The notes: generated by a model not told the origin, from the sequence alone. DNA of 64,000 nt from Pseudomonas helvetica (GCF_039908645.1 NZ_CP150917.1:3049501-3113500), one strand, 5' to 3'. Positions 17,126-26,479 are shown, numbered from the stretch's first letter. Program-made: numbers and translations.

Positions 17126-19122
17126 GCTGGGGTGGCCTCACAAATCAGGCAACGCGAGGCGCGGGATGAAATCAGTGCATGGCGTTGCTGCGCCGCGTGG
17201 AAAGCCACTTTCAGCGAAGGCAAGTCCCCCGGCATCAGAGGCTCCGCCGGCATGCTCACGGGCGCAGTGCCGCCCTGCAGAATCGGCACGCTGCTGAAAA
17301 TTCCTTCCGGGCCCAGCGTCAGCCATTGACCGCCAGCCATGAGCCCCAGGTGCGTTCCACCGTTGATGACGACTCGTTGTCCGGCGCTGAGCTGAATCTG
17401 CTGCATGGCGCTGAGTCGCTGACTGGTGACGCGAAGATGTTGATTGCCCTGAACCAGCAGGTGATCGTCCTGTTTGACTTCAGTCAAACGGTTGCCGCGG
17501 GTCAGGCGCTGTTCTTCGCCGCGCAGTTCGTGGCTGGCGAGGCCGCCGATCACCACGGTTCGTTGGTTGTCGACCTGAATGCGTTCGTCATTGAGAACGA
17601 GCTGGACAAAATCGCGCTGGGCACGCAGGGCTATCTCTTCGGCACCTTTTTTGTCCTCGATGCGCAGCTCGTTGTAACCGCCCCCACCGGGGCTGCTCTG
17701 ACTGCGGAAAATGCTACGGGTGTGCTCGGCCGGCAAATCCAGTGGTACCGGTGTCGCGGCGTTGGCCAGGCAGGCAACGACGACGGGTTTATCGGGATCG
17801 CCATCAGTGAATCCCACCAACACTTCCATGCCGACTCGCGGGATCTGCACGCTGCCGTAACTGTCATGGGACCAGGCAGCGGCGACACGCAGCCAGCAAC
17901 TCGATTGTTCATCGTGCTGCCCGTCGCGGTCCCAGGGCAGCTGGACTTTGACTCGACCGTATTGATCACAATAAATCTCTTCACCGGGCGGGCCCGTGAC
18001 GACTGCATGCTGGTTGCCCATCATCCGGGGCTTGGGGTGTTCAAGGGCCGGTCGGAATATCACGTCCCAAGGTGTGGCGACAAAATGGTTGCGGTAGCCC
18101 TGACTGAAGCCATCCTGCGAACGACTGTCGGTGATCGACTCTTCCAGCACTCCAGGTTGAAAACCGGTGTGCTCCACTTCAGTCAACAACCACAGTCCAT
18201 TCCAGTCAGCGCGAGGGTGTTCGGTCATCTCGAAAAAATAGCCGCTACGCATCGCGCTTTGATCGCTATGCCCATTCGCTTGCCGGTAATCGGCGCGGTG
18301 GCGCTCCAATGCCCGATTGGCCAGATGTTTGCCGTGGTCTCGATGGGTGAACTGGCCTGGAAAGGCGTAGTCCTCCAGGTGAGGCAGCAACGGGTGTCTG
18401 GTCTCGCTGTCAAGTTGCAGGCGCGGTTTCTCGAAGTCGTAATCACGGCGGCTGACGTGCGTGGGGCGCGGTTCCAGTCGCAGCTTGAAACGGTCAATCA
18501 CCGGCGCTTCGGTAATCATGCCGCTGTCTTGCCTGTACGCGGTTGACTGCTCGGGTTTCGAAAAAACGCTTTGATCGTCGCCGAATACCAGCTCATGCCC
18601 ATCGGCGCTGTGCTGGAAATGAAAGTGCAGGCCTTCTTCCTCACACAACCGTTGAAGAAAATGCAGATCGGTCTCGTACTGCACGCAATAGCGTCGTGGC
18701 CGGTACTCGGCGCTCAGTTGGAAGCGCCAGGCATCGGACTGGATTCCCTGGTCTTTCAGCACTTTTGCAATGATTTGCGGCACGCTCTGGTGCTGAAAAA
18801 TGCGCTGGTTGTGGCAATGGGTTAGATAGACGAGCTGCGGTGCCAGGGTCATTTGATAGCGGGTCAGGCGTTTGCCCGAGTCGCCTTGCGCGATTTGATA
18901 GATCTGCCCGTGAAGGCCGGCGCCGTCAGGACCGAAGCTCAGAAAAGCCGAGCGATGCAGGAGTGAATCGAGGTCCAGGTCGGGGTGTTCGCTGACCAGT
19001 TCCAGTTTGACTTCGTAAGGCTGGTTGAGCGCTTCCTTGGCGCGGAATTCGAGTACCTGAAGGTCGTCGGAAAAACCTTCAATATCGAGTCTGAAAGTGA
19101 TGGGGTTGACGGCGCTGAACAT
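17122..19122 (-). CDS. vgrG: Type VI secretion tip protein VgrG
   Basis: 666 residues. The gp27-like part (start to ~370, with FRLDIEGFSDDLQVLEFRAKE and LCEEEGLHFHFQH) is followed by the gp5 OB-fold (VTGPPGEEIYCDQYGRVKV, SSCWLRVAAAWSH, IPRVGMEVLVGFTDGDPDKP) and a C-terminal beta-helix/DUF2345-like region (ELRIEDKKGAEEIALRAQRD to ~640). It ends in a short Cys-containing tail. AAGGA 7 nt upstream supports ATG 19122. No hcp, tss sheath or membrane-complex genes are nearby, so this is an orphan vgrG cassette that must use a secretion apparatus encoded elsewhere. Confidence 0.96.
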   Translation of the reverse strand: MFSAVNPITFRLDIEGFSDDLQVLEFRAKEALNQPYEVKLELVSEHPDLDLDSLLHRSAFLSFGPDGAGLHGQIYQIAQGDSGKRLTRYQMTLAPQLVYLTHCHNQRIFQHQSVPQIIAKVLKDQGIQSDAWRFQLSAEYRPRRYCVQYETDLHFLQRLCEEEGLHFHFQHSADGHELVFGDDQSVFSKPEQSTAYRQDSGMITEAPVIDRFKLRLEPRPTHVSRRDYDFEKPRLQLDSETRHPLLPHLEDYAFPGQFTHRDHGKHLANRALERHRADYRQANGHSDQSAMRSGYFFEMTEHPRADWNGLWLLTEVEHTGFQPGVLEESITDSRSQDGFSQGYRNHFVATPWDVIFRPALEHPKPRMMGNQHAVVTGPPGEEIYCDQYGRVKVQLPWDRDGQHDEQSSCWLRVAAAWSHDSYGSVQIPRVGMEVLVGFTDGDPDKPVVVACLANAATPVPLDLPAEHTRSIFRSQSSPGGGGYNELRIEDKKGAEEIALRAQRDFVQLVLNDERIQVDNQRTVVIGGLASHELRGEEQRLTRGNRLTEVKQDDHLLVQGNQHLRVTSQRLSAMQQIQLSAGQRVVINGGTHLGLMAGGQWLTLGPEGIFSSVPILQGGTAPVSMPAEPLMPGDLPSLKVAFHAAQQRHALISSRASRCLICEATPA

Positions 19123-19188
19123 CCACGTTTCCTTGTGTCTATTTCAAGTCACAGGACTTTGCGTGGAGCGACGAACCGGCGCAGTCAG

Positions 19189-19231
19189 ACGGATCGATAT
19201 TTAGAGTAGGACGGATCCGTTAAGCCGGATC
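19189..19231. promoter_or_regulatory. Iterated ACGGATC motif upstream of vgrG
   Basis: ACGGATC at 19189 and 19211 and CCGGATC at 19225 lie 67-110 nt before the vgrG start. The middle one is part of the perfect palindrome ACGGATCCGT (19211-19220). Possible regulator sites for the cassette; no regulator is identified. Confidence 0.3.
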
Positions 19232-19261
19232 GCTGTCGAGGGCCCTGACCTTACGGGACGT

Positions 19262-19298
19262 ACTCCGTAGGAAACAAGGTGATGGCCACGGGGAAAAT
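19262..19298. repeat. Right copy of direct repeat flanking the T6SS cassette
   Basis: 37 nt beginning ACTCCGTAGGAAACAAGGTG, matching 34 positions of 9962-9998 in direct orientation, with weaker similarity on to ~19345. It lies between the end of the batD-like gene and vgrG and has no sbcD-like gene after it. Confidence 0.75.
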
Positions 19299-19353
19299 AA
19301 TCGTAGCGAAAGGGTGGGGTTAATGACAAAAGATCGGGAATGCAGAAAGGCAG

Positions 19354-19419
19354 AAAAGATCGCAGCCTTCGGGATGTACACCATTTCCCTGTCGGCGCTG
19401 CCGAAGGCTGCGATCTTTT
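19354..19419. repeat. Perfect 19-bp inverted repeat (REP/terminator-like)
   Basis: AAAAGATCGCAGCCTTCGG (19354-19372) and its exact inverse (19401-19419) enclose a 28-nt loop, 4 nt beyond the batD-like stop. The arm begins with A and ends in T runs, so it could terminate transcription on either strand. The arm sequence is a common Pseudomonas intergenic repeat. Confidence 0.75.
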
Positions 19420-19422
19420 GCG

Positions 19423-21063
19423 CTACTTCGGATACAACGGCGGCAAGCCACTGTCGCCCACCGGGTCATGGACCCGTTCGGCAATCGGGATGGCGCGGAT
19501 CGCGCGCCAGAGTTCTTCGCCTTGCCAGTAATGCCCGGTTTCGCTGTAGAGCGCGCCATTCAAGCCGTCCAGGGCGTCGGACAGCGGTACGAAGCGTGCG
19601 GCCATGTCGGCCAGGGTTTCCGGCTGTTGACGGGCCCAGGCGTCGAGCGCCTGACGGGTGGCTTGAGGGTCGTTGGCCTGGCACGCACGCTTGAGGTCGT
19701 CGAGTAGGGTGCGCGGGCTCGGGCCCGTTTGCGTGGCGCGCAGAATCGCCGGCTGCCAACGCGCACGCCACCACAGGCCGAAGCCAAGCAAGGTGGTGCA
19801 GGCGAGGATCAAGGTGCTGAGCTTCCAGTACCAGAGCGCTTCACTGCCGAGCGCTACCGTAGCCGGCACGTTGCCCGCTGGAGTGTCGACCATCAGGCTC
19901 GGGTTGCTCACGGTGTTCAGGGTGCGAGCGGGCAGGCTGCTGCGCTCCAGATGATCTTGAAGGGTGTTCCACCAGACCACTTCCACGGGCGGCAATTCGA
20001 TCTGCCCGATACGAGTGGGCACCAGTGCTTCGCGGTCTTCGCGGATGCCGGTCAACCCTCGGTCACTGGGCTGATTGCTCAATTGTGGCTGATCGGGATA
20101 ACGCCGCAATCCGCTGGTTTCAGTGGCGGGCAAGGGCGGCAGTTGCGAGCTGGCCAGGCCTTCGGCTTTCAGGGTCAGGCTGCGGGTCATGGAGTCGCCC
20201 ACTTGAACGTGATCAGGCGTAGGGTTCCAGCTTTCACTGAGACTCAGGCTGCGTGCTGGCAGCCAAGGGGCGTCGGCGGGATAATCGGCCGGTTTGGGCT
20301 TGACGGTCAGGTTGAGCCCGGTGGAGCTCACGCGAATCAGTTTTCCCGCTTTTGGCCCTTGCGGGGCCGACTCCTGAGAGGGTTGCGTCTCCACCAGGGT
20401 GGCGCTGAACATCTGCGCGGGTATCGTCAGCAGGCCACTGTGTTGTGGGTAAATTGCGTAGCGCCGTTCGATCACACCGTGGCGCAGGTCATTGATGACT
20501 TTTTCGTAAGTGCGCGACTCGCCGAGTTGTTCGACGCGCGCATCGGGGATTTGCAGCGGAGTAAGGCTGCTGTCGTCATACAGTGACACCGAGTGATAGA
20601 TGCGCAAGGTCAGAATCGCCTGGGCCTGCACGTACACCGTGTCCTGATCGAGGCTGGTCTCGATGAATACGGGGGCCAGTTTGTCAGCGCTGTCCTGCTT
20701 CTCGCTTTCGACCACCTGCAAGTTGATCGGCTGGCTTTTGTACTCACCCAGCGCCAGGGACGGGATGACCAGTGTGCCGTTGTGGCGGGGCAGAAGGGTG
20801 ATGATCCAGCGGGTGGTGGCGTGGCTGTCGTCGCCCAGGGTTGTGGGCTGGTTGACCTGGCGGGTGCCGCGAACCTCGAACAGTGGGTCAAGTGCGCTCA
20901 GGTCAGGTTTGCCGAACTGCGTGACATCACTGGATTCGAGGGTCAGTTCGACCGTCTCGCCGGAATTCACGCGGCTGCGATCGATGCTGGCAACCAGCCC
21001 CGCAGCCTGGGCACCGACGGTCCAGAGCGAAAGGCTGAGCAATAGAGCGGTGAAGCGGGTCAT
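19423..21063 (-). CDS. BatD-like protein
   Basis: 546 residues with a signal peptide (MTRFTALLLSLSLWTVGAQA). Long beta-rich periplasmic part with BatD/oxygen-tolerance features: VNSGETVELTLES near the start, FIETSLDQDTVYVQAQAILTLRIYH, and a C-proximal membrane helix near 415-435 (LSTLILACTTLLGFGLWW), then a cytosolic helical tail with DPQATRQALDAWARQQP. It is the last gene of a six-gene operon and overlaps the previous gene by 4 nt. Bat proteins are linked to envelope stress and aerotolerance in other bacteria; the molecular role is not settled. Confidence 0.88.
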   Translation of the reverse strand: MTRFTALLLSLSLWTVGAQAAGLVASIDRSRVNSGETVELTLESSDVTQFGKPDLSALDPLFEVRGTRQVNQPTTLGDDSHATTRWIITLLPRHNGTLVIPSLALGEYKSQPINLQVVESEKQDSADKLAPVFIETSLDQDTVYVQAQAILTLRIYHSVSLYDDSSLTPLQIPDARVEQLGESRTYEKVINDLRHGVIERRYAIYPQHSGLLTIPAQMFSATLVETQPSQESAPQGPKAGKLIRVSSTGLNLTVKPKPADYPADAPWLPARSLSLSESWNPTPDHVQVGDSMTRSLTLKAEGLASSQLPPLPATETSGLRRYPDQPQLSNQPSDRGLTGIREDREALVPTRIGQIELPPVEVVWWNTLQDHLERSSLPARTLNTVSNPSLMVDTPAGNVPATVALGSEALWYWKLSTLILACTTLLGFGLWWRARWQPAILRATQTGPSPRTLLDDLKRACQANDPQATRQALDAWARQQPETLADMAARFVPLSDALDGLNGALYSETGHYWQGEELWRAIRAIPIAERVHDPVGDSGLPPLYPK

Positions 21064-22811
21064 CGAGTTTTTCCCTGATCCTGATGTTGTTGCTGTTCGT
21101 ACCAGAATTTACGTTTAAGCAGTTCGCCCGGCTCATCCGGGATTTTACGCAGCCATTGCTCCAGGGCCTGGCGGCGCTCGCCGTCGAAATTGGTGTCGGC
21201 GGTGCGGATCGGCGGTGTGCTGTGTTGTTCATCGCCCAACTCACTGCCCGGCACTTCATTATTGCCCGGTTGTGGCGGGCTGTCGGTCTGGTTTTCGCTG
21301 TTGGCGTCGACGTGTGATTGCGCGGTTTGCGTGTCGGTCTTTTGCTCGTCACCGGTCGAGGGCTGTGTCGACGCACCCGGTGGCGGGGGTTGCTGGGTTT
21401 GCAGGTGCTCTTCGCCGTCGGTTTTATCGGGCTCATTGGATGAAGTAGAGGCTTTCTGTTTGATCAACGCTTCTACCAGCGCTTTGTTGGTCTGCGCCGG
21501 GCGTAAATCAGGTTGCAGCTCAAGGGCTTGTTCATAGGCATCGACGGCAGCTTCCAGTTCAGCGCTTTTAGCCAGGGCGTTGCCGCGATTGTAGTTCGCA
21601 CGGGCGTCGTTGCCTTCGGCGAAACGCTCGGCGGCAGCGGCATACTCACCGGCCTCATACAGCGCAACGCCTTGCCATTGTCGATCCTGAAAACGCTGCG
21701 CGGCCTCCGCGGGCTGGTGTTGCTTGAGCAAGTGCAGGCCCTGTTGGTCGGGGCGCAGCCAAAGATCGTTGAACTCGAAGGCGTAACTCGGTTGCGGCAG
21801 CATGAACAGCAATGGCAGGCAAAACAGCCAGCCTCGACGTCCGGCGCAGGCCGTCAGCAGCAACAGCGGCAGTAACAGCCAATAGCCCTGGTCGGCCCAG
21901 GTATCGAGGCGCAGGGTCTGGCCATCGTTACGCACGCTATGCGGGCTATCGAGCAGCCCGAGACCGCGCAGGTCGCTGTCGTCCAGCTGCGCTTGCCGGT
22001 AACTCCCCTCCATTTCGCTGGCAAAGGCTTTAAGGCTTGGCCCGTCGAGACGCGGCACGAGGATCGCGCCTTGCGCATCCTTGAGGAAGCTGCCGTGTTC
22101 GTCAGCGATCGGTGCGCCTTGCGGGGTGCCGATGCCGAGCATCAACCATTGCGGTGCCTGACCGCGCAGAGCCTGACGAATACCCTGGCGCTCCTGTTCG
22201 CTGAGGGATGAGCCAATCAGCAGAATCCGGCCCTGGCCGAGGGCGCCGCGGTTGAGTAATGTCAGTGCCTTGGTCACGGCCAGATCGGCGCGATGACCGG
22301 CCTCGGGCATGATCGAAGGTTTCAGCGCTTCCAGCAGGTTGCTGCTGGTGGCCAGGTCGTCCGAGAGCGGCACCAGCGTGTGCGCGCTGCCGGCATAGAC
22401 AACGATGGCGGTCTGTGCGTCGCTGCGGGCTTGCAATAGATCGAGCAGCTTGCGCCGGGCCTGTTCAAGGCGCGTCGACGGCACGTCGGTGGCGAGCATT
22501 TCCGGGGTCAATTCAAACAGAACCACCAAGGGGTCGGCAGGTTTCTGCGCGGATTGTTCGACCCGTTCCCAACTGGGCCCCAACAGCGCCAATACCGCCA
22601 GAACCCAGGCCAGGCCCAAGGCGACCCACGGCAACTTGCTTTCACGCCCGTTGCCACCGCTGAGCAGGGTGGCGTGGAAGGCCGGCGGCAGGATCATCTG
22701 CCAGCGACCCGCGCGTTTTTGCCGGTGCCAGAGTTGCCACAGTAACCAGCCCAATAGTGGCAACAGCAGCAGCCACCAGGGACGGAACCAATGCGGCCAG
22801 AGTGCGATCAT
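21060..22811 (-). CDS. VWA-TPR membrane protein (BatB/BatC fusion type)
   Basis: 583 residues. Two N-terminal helices (~9-28, ~62-78), a von Willebrand A domain (~93-290), a third membrane helix near 310-345, then TPR repeats (~385-445: EAGEYAAAAERFAEGNDARANYN) and a low-complexity acidic/Gln-rich linker before the basic C-terminus. The VWA MIDAS is degenerate: the expected DxSxS is FELTPEM at 99-105, so metal binding is probably lost, unlike the neighbour at 22808. Overlaps both neighbours by 4 nt. Confidence 0.88.
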   Translation of the reverse strand: MIALWPHWFRPWWLLLLPLLGWLLWQLWHRQKRAGRWQMILPPAFHATLLSGGNGRESKLPWVALGLAWVLAVLALLGPSWERVEQSAQKPADPLVVLFELTPEMLATDVPSTRLEQARRKLLDLLQARSDAQTAIVVYAGSAHTLVPLSDDLATSSNLLEALKPSIMPEAGHRADLAVTKALTLLNRGALGQGRILLIGSSLSEQERQGIRQALRGQAPQWLMLGIGTPQGAPIADEHGSFLKDAQGAILVPRLDGPSLKAFASEMEGSYRQAQLDDSDLRGLGLLDSPHSVRNDGQTLRLDTWADQGYWLLLPLLLLTACAGRRGWLFCLPLLFMLPQPSYAFEFNDLWLRPDQQGLHLLKQHQPAEAAQRFQDRQWQGVALYEAGEYAAAAERFAEGNDARANYNRGNALAKSAELEAAVDAYEQALELQPDLRPAQTNKALVEALIKQKASTSSNEPDKTDGEEHLQTQQPPPPGASTQPSTGDEQKTDTQTAQSHVDANSENQTDSPPQPGNNEVPGSELGDEQHSTPPIRTADTNFDGERRQALEQWLRKIPDEPGELLKRKFWYEQQQHQDQGKTR

Positions 22812-23884
22812 CGGCGCCTCCGCAGACGCAGGCGTTTAAGCCGCTGGCGCCAGTCAGGGTGCTGTTGCAGAAAATTCGACCGGGTGAAAAAGCGTTGCAT
22901 CGGGTTGTCTGGCCAGCGTTCGCGGATCACCAGCAACAGGCTCATCAGCAACGCGGCGGCCAGCGGCCAACTGTACAACGCTTGTGCCGGGCGAGCCTGG
23001 GTGGGTTGTTGAGTCACAGGCTCCAGTTGATCAAGGGTCTTCTTGATCTCCAGCAATTCCTTGCCGTCACGTGCACGGAAGTAGCGCCCGCCGGTAGCTT
23101 CGGCGATGGCTTTCAAGGCGGGTTCATCGAGGTCCATGGTCGGGTTTCCCGCCAGAAAAGCCAGAGGGCCGGCTTGCTCCGGATCTGCACCAATGCCGAT
23201 CGGGTAGATTTTCACGCCTTCTTCGGCAGCCAGTCTTGCCGCGGTCAGCGGATCGATTTCACCGCCATTGTTGGCGCCGTCGGTGACCAGAATCAGCACG
23301 CGGCTCTGCGCCGGACGTTGGCGCAAGCGCTTCAAGGCCAGGCCGATGGCGTCGCCAATGGCAGTGTTCTTGCCGGCAATGCCGATCCGCGCTTCGTCAA
23401 GCCAGATGCGCACGGTGCGCCGGTCGAACGTCAGCGGTGCTTGCAGATACGCCTGGCTGCCGAACAGGATCAGGCCGACGCGATCGCCATCGCGCCCTTC
23501 AAGGAAGTCACCGAGCAAGTGTTTGACCAGTGTCAGGCGGCTGACGTCTTCGTCTTGCCACTCCATGTCGGGGAAATCCATGGAGCCGGAAACGTCGACG
23601 GCCACCAGCAAGTCGCGCCCACTGGCGGCAATCGGCAGCGGTTCGCCGAGCCATTGCGGGCGTGCGGCGGCGATCAACAGCAGCAGCCAGAGCAGGATGA
23701 ACGGTGCTTGCTGGCGCCAGGTCGGCAGGTTGGCACGCGCGCGACGCCGGGCCAGGCCTTCAAGGTCGGACAGAAAGCTGACCTTGAGCGCCGGTTCGCC
23801 GCTGTCGGCGACCGGCAGCACAATCCGCATCAGCCACGGCAGTGGCAGCAGGGCAAAAATCCATGGCCAGGCGAACTCAAACAT
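22808..23884 (-). CDS. VWA domain membrane protein (BatA-like)
   Basis: 358 residues. Membrane helices at ~5-24, ~62-74 and ~307-323 (WPLAAALLMSLLLVI) flank a von Willebrand A domain with an intact MIDAS: DVSGSMDF at 97-104, TAIGDAIGLA and VTDGANNGG. The domain faces the periplasm by the usual topology and is expected to bind a metal-dependent partner, possibly the degenerate VWA protein encoded next. It overlaps the DUF4381 gene by 8 nt. Confidence 0.9.
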   Translation of the reverse strand: MFEFAWPWIFALLPLPWLMRIVLPVADSGEPALKVSFLSDLEGLARRRARANLPTWRQQAPFILLWLLLLIAAARPQWLGEPLPIAASGRDLLVAVDVSGSMDFPDMEWQDEDVSRLTLVKHLLGDFLEGRDGDRVGLILFGSQAYLQAPLTFDRRTVRIWLDEARIGIAGKNTAIGDAIGLALKRLRQRPAQSRVLILVTDGANNGGEIDPLTAARLAAEEGVKIYPIGIGADPEQAGPLAFLAGNPTMDLDEPALKAIAEATGGRYFRARDGKELLEIKKTLDQLEPVTQQPTQARPAQALYSWPLAAALLMSLLLVIRERWPDNPMQRFFTRSNFLQQHPDWRQRLKRLRLRRRR

Positions 23885-24371
23885 GCTTGCGAATCCAGGT
23901 GTCGACGGCTTGTGTCAGGCCGGCGATGGCCTTGTCGTCGAGTTTGCATTCCGGTTTGTAAGCGCCTTCAACCAGAATCATCCAGCGGGTGAGGCCGGCG
24001 GCCGGGCAACGGTTGTCGAGAAACGCCAGCCATTTACGACCGTTCAGGGTGTGGCTCTGGCTGTAGGGGTAATGGTTGCGACACAGGCGCTTGAGCAGCC
24101 CGTTGAGTTGCTGCAACCAGGCACCGGCGGGCGCACCGTCATAGGGTTTGGGCATTTGCGCCAGTTCCGCCAGCGCCGCCAGTCGCACCGGGTCCAGCGG
24201 CTGTTCGGCGCGCACGATAGAGCGCTTGACGGGAATAAAGCGACGCAGTTGCCACAGGCCAAAGCCGATCAGTGGCAGCAGCACCAATAGCAGCCACCAA
24301 CCCGGCGCCGGCGGCCAGAACTCGATGGGCGGCGGAGTCATCAGTGGTTGCAGTTGATCGAGGCTGTTCAT
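23877..24371 (-). CDS. DUF4381 domain membrane protein
   Basis: 164 residues. One helix near 26-45 (GWWLLLVLLPLIGFGLWQL), then a helical cytosolic domain containing AGAWLQQLNGLLKRLCRNHYP and GRKWLAFLDNRCP, which is the DUF4381 pattern found in moxR-DUF58-VWA operons. Role unknown; it probably scaffolds the complex. Overlaps the DUF58 gene by 4 nt and the VWA gene by 8 nt. Confidence 0.88.
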   Translation of the reverse strand: MNSLDQLQPLMTPPPIEFWPPAPGWWLLLVLLPLIGFGLWQLRRFIPVKRSIVRAEQPLDPVRLAALAELAQMPKPYDGAPAGAWLQQLNGLLKRLCRNHYPYSQSHTLNGRKWLAFLDNRCPAAGLTRWMILVEGAYKPECKLDDKAIAGLTQAVDTWIRKHV

Positions 24372-25312
24372 TGGCTTTTACCCGGACGTTTCGGGTTCAG
24401 GTATTCACGCAATTGTTCGACCATTTCGCTTTGAGTGTTCAGCGGCATTAACAGCACACGCAGTTTCTGCGCCAGCAATTCCCAGCGGGCGATGCGGGCT
24501 TCGGCCTGGGCGCGATAACTTCGGCGCAGGTCGACGTTCAGCGTATCGAGTTCAAGTTGAGCCCCGCGCTCGGCAAAACGCAGCAAACCGGCAGCGGGCA
24601 GGGCGTGGTCCAGAGGGTCGGAGACTGGCAACAACAGCAAGTCACAGTGCCGCGACAGCAGGCTCAGTTGCTGCTCCGCGCCTTCGGACAAGGCGCGCTC
24701 GTCGCAGATCACGATCACCAGGCTCCCTGGGCGCAGCACTTCGCGCGCGCGGCGCAAGGCCATGCCCAGACTGTCGCGATCCGGCTCGCTTTCGGTCGTG
24801 AGGGACTGGTTGACGCGTACCATGCGGTTGAGCAATTGCAGCAGGCTTTGCTTGCTGCGCCGGGGTTTGATTTCGTAGTGCTCGTTGTCGCCGTACACCA
24901 GCCCGCCAACCCGGTCGTTGTGTCCCAGCGCAGCCCAACCGATCAGGCTCGCGGCTTGTGCGGCCAACACCGATTTGAACATCAGCCCCGAGCCGAAAAA
25001 CAGCCGGCGACTTTGTTCGACCATGATGAAAATCGGCCGCTCGCGCTCTTCGTGAAACAGCTTGGTGTGCGGTTCCTGGGTGCGTGCGGTGACACGCCAG
25101 TCGATGGTTCGCACATCGTCGCCAGCCTGATAGACCCGCACCTGATCGAAGTCCACGCCACGTCCGCGCAACTTGGAATGGTGCAGGCCAATCAGCGGGC
25201 TGCGCTGGCTCGGGGTGGAAAACAATTGCACTTCGCGCACGCGATGGCGCATCTCGATCAGCTCGGAGAGACTGACACGGATACCCGGTTCGGGCGCAAG
25301 CGGCTTGGTCAT
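24368..25312 (-). CDS. DUF58 domain protein
   Basis: 314 residues from ATG 25312, 5 nt after the moxR stop; longer upstream readings would overlap moxR in another frame and are rejected. The diagnostic DUF58 block GRGVDFDQVRVYQAGDDVR followed by IDWRVTARTQ is at about residues 49-77. A VWA-like fold follows with MVEQSRRLFFG and VIVICDERALS. DUF58 proteins almost always partner a MoxR ATPase and VWA proteins, as here. Confidence 0.92.
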   Translation of the reverse strand: MTKPLAPEPGIRVSLSELIEMRHRVREVQLFSTPSQRSPLIGLHHSKLRGRGVDFDQVRVYQAGDDVRTIDWRVTARTQEPHTKLFHEERERPIFIMVEQSRRLFFGSGLMFKSVLAAQAASLIGWAALGHNDRVGGLVYGDNEHYEIKPRRSKQSLLQLLNRMVRVNQSLTTESEPDRDSLGMALRRAREVLRPGSLVIVICDERALSEGAEQQLSLLSRHCDLLLLPVSDPLDHALPAAGLLRFAERGAQLELDTLNVDLRRSYRAQAEARIARWELLAQKLRVLLMPLNTQSEMVEQLREYLNPKRPGKSQ

Positions 25313-25317
25313 CGAGG

Positions 25318-26277
25318 TCAAGCGACGGCAACGACGTCGAGAATCCGCTGGACCACACGGTCCTGGTCGATACCAGCGGCTTCGGCTTCGAAGGAAAGAA
25401 TGATGCGATGGCGCAACACGTCGAACAGCACCGCTTGAATGTCTTCGGGGCTGACGAAGTCGCGACCGGCCAGCCAGGCGTGAGCGCGGGCGCAGCGGTC
25501 GAGGGCGATGGAGCCGCGTGGGCTGGCGCCATAGGCAATCCACTCGGACATTTCCGGGTCGAACTTGCCAGGCGTGCGGGTCGCCATGACCAACTGCACC
25601 AGGTATTCCTCCACGGCGTCGGCCATGTACAAACCAAGGATTTCCTTGCGCGCGGCAAATATCGCTTGCTGGCTGATCCGCCGCTCTGGCTTGGTTTCGC
25701 CGTGCAGCGCCTCACCGCGGGCCTGTTGCAGGATGCGCCGCTCGACGGCCGCGTCCGGGAAGCCGATTTTGACGTGCATCAGGAAACGGTCGAGCTGGGC
25801 TTCAGGCAGTGGGTAGGTGCCTTCCTGCTCGATCGGGTTCTGGGTCGCCATGACCAGAAACAGCGGCGACAGCTCATACGTACTGCGCCCGACGCTGACC
25901 TGCCGCTCGCCCATGGCTTCGAGCAAGGCCGACTGGACCTTGGCCGGTGCCCGGTTGATTTCGTCGGCCAGCACCAGGTTATGGAAGATCGGTCCCTGCT
26001 GGAACACGAAGCTGCCGGTTTCCGGACGGTAGATCTCGGTGCCGGTAATGTCGGCAGGCAGCAGGTCGGGCGTGAACTGGATGCGATGGAATTGTGCTTC
26101 GATACCTTCGGCAAGCTCTTTGATGGCCTTGGTCTTGGCCAGGCCAGGGGCGCCTTCGACCAGCATGTGGCCGTCAGCGAGCAGAGCGATGAGCAACCGC
26201 TCGATGAGTTTTTCCTGGCCGAGAATCTGCGTTGAAAGAAAGGTTCGCAGCGCAAGCAGCGCTTCACGATGTTCCAT
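25318..26277 (-). CDS. MoxR family AAA+ ATPase
   Basis: 319 residues. Walker A GAPGLAKT (42-49), Walker B LVLADEINRA, sensor 1 FLVMATQNPIEQEGTYPLPEAQ truncated here to its core VMATQNP, and the sensor-2/lid region YGASPRGSIAL. MoxR ATPases are chaperone-like enzymes that assemble or activate VWA-domain complexes. It is the first gene of the operon; 280 nt with a REP palindrome lie upstream. Confidence 0.95.
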   Translation of the reverse strand: MEHREALLALRTFLSTQILGQEKLIERLLIALLADGHMLVEGAPGLAKTKAIKELAEGIEAQFHRIQFTPDLLPADITGTEIYRPETGSFVFQQGPIFHNLVLADEINRAPAKVQSALLEAMGERQVSVGRSTYELSPLFLVMATQNPIEQEGTYPLPEAQLDRFLMHVKIGFPDAAVERRILQQARGEALHGETKPERRISQQAIFAARKEILGLYMADAVEEYLVQLVMATRTPGKFDPEMSEWIAYGASPRGSIALDRCARAHAWLAGRDFVSPEDIQAVLFDVLRHRIILSFEAEAAGIDQDRVVQRILDVVAVA

Positions 26278-26479
26278 CGATGACTGTTCCTGGAGAGGGT
26301 GAGCAAAGGCGTTCGAATAACGCCAGGGCTGGGGGCGTTACTTTAATCCATCGCAGGGGGTGGAGACTAACGGCGATCAGGGATTTTTTGGGTTTTGTGG
26401 GTTGGTTTGGGGGATATTCAGGTTTTTTGCTGTGCAGAGCCTGAATCAGCGCTGTTTTGCGCGCGACCTGTGGGCGCAT

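Noticed and set aside
22757..23992. 411-codon plus-strand frame over the VWA genes
   Set aside because: Antisense to two overlapping VWA genes with intact motifs.
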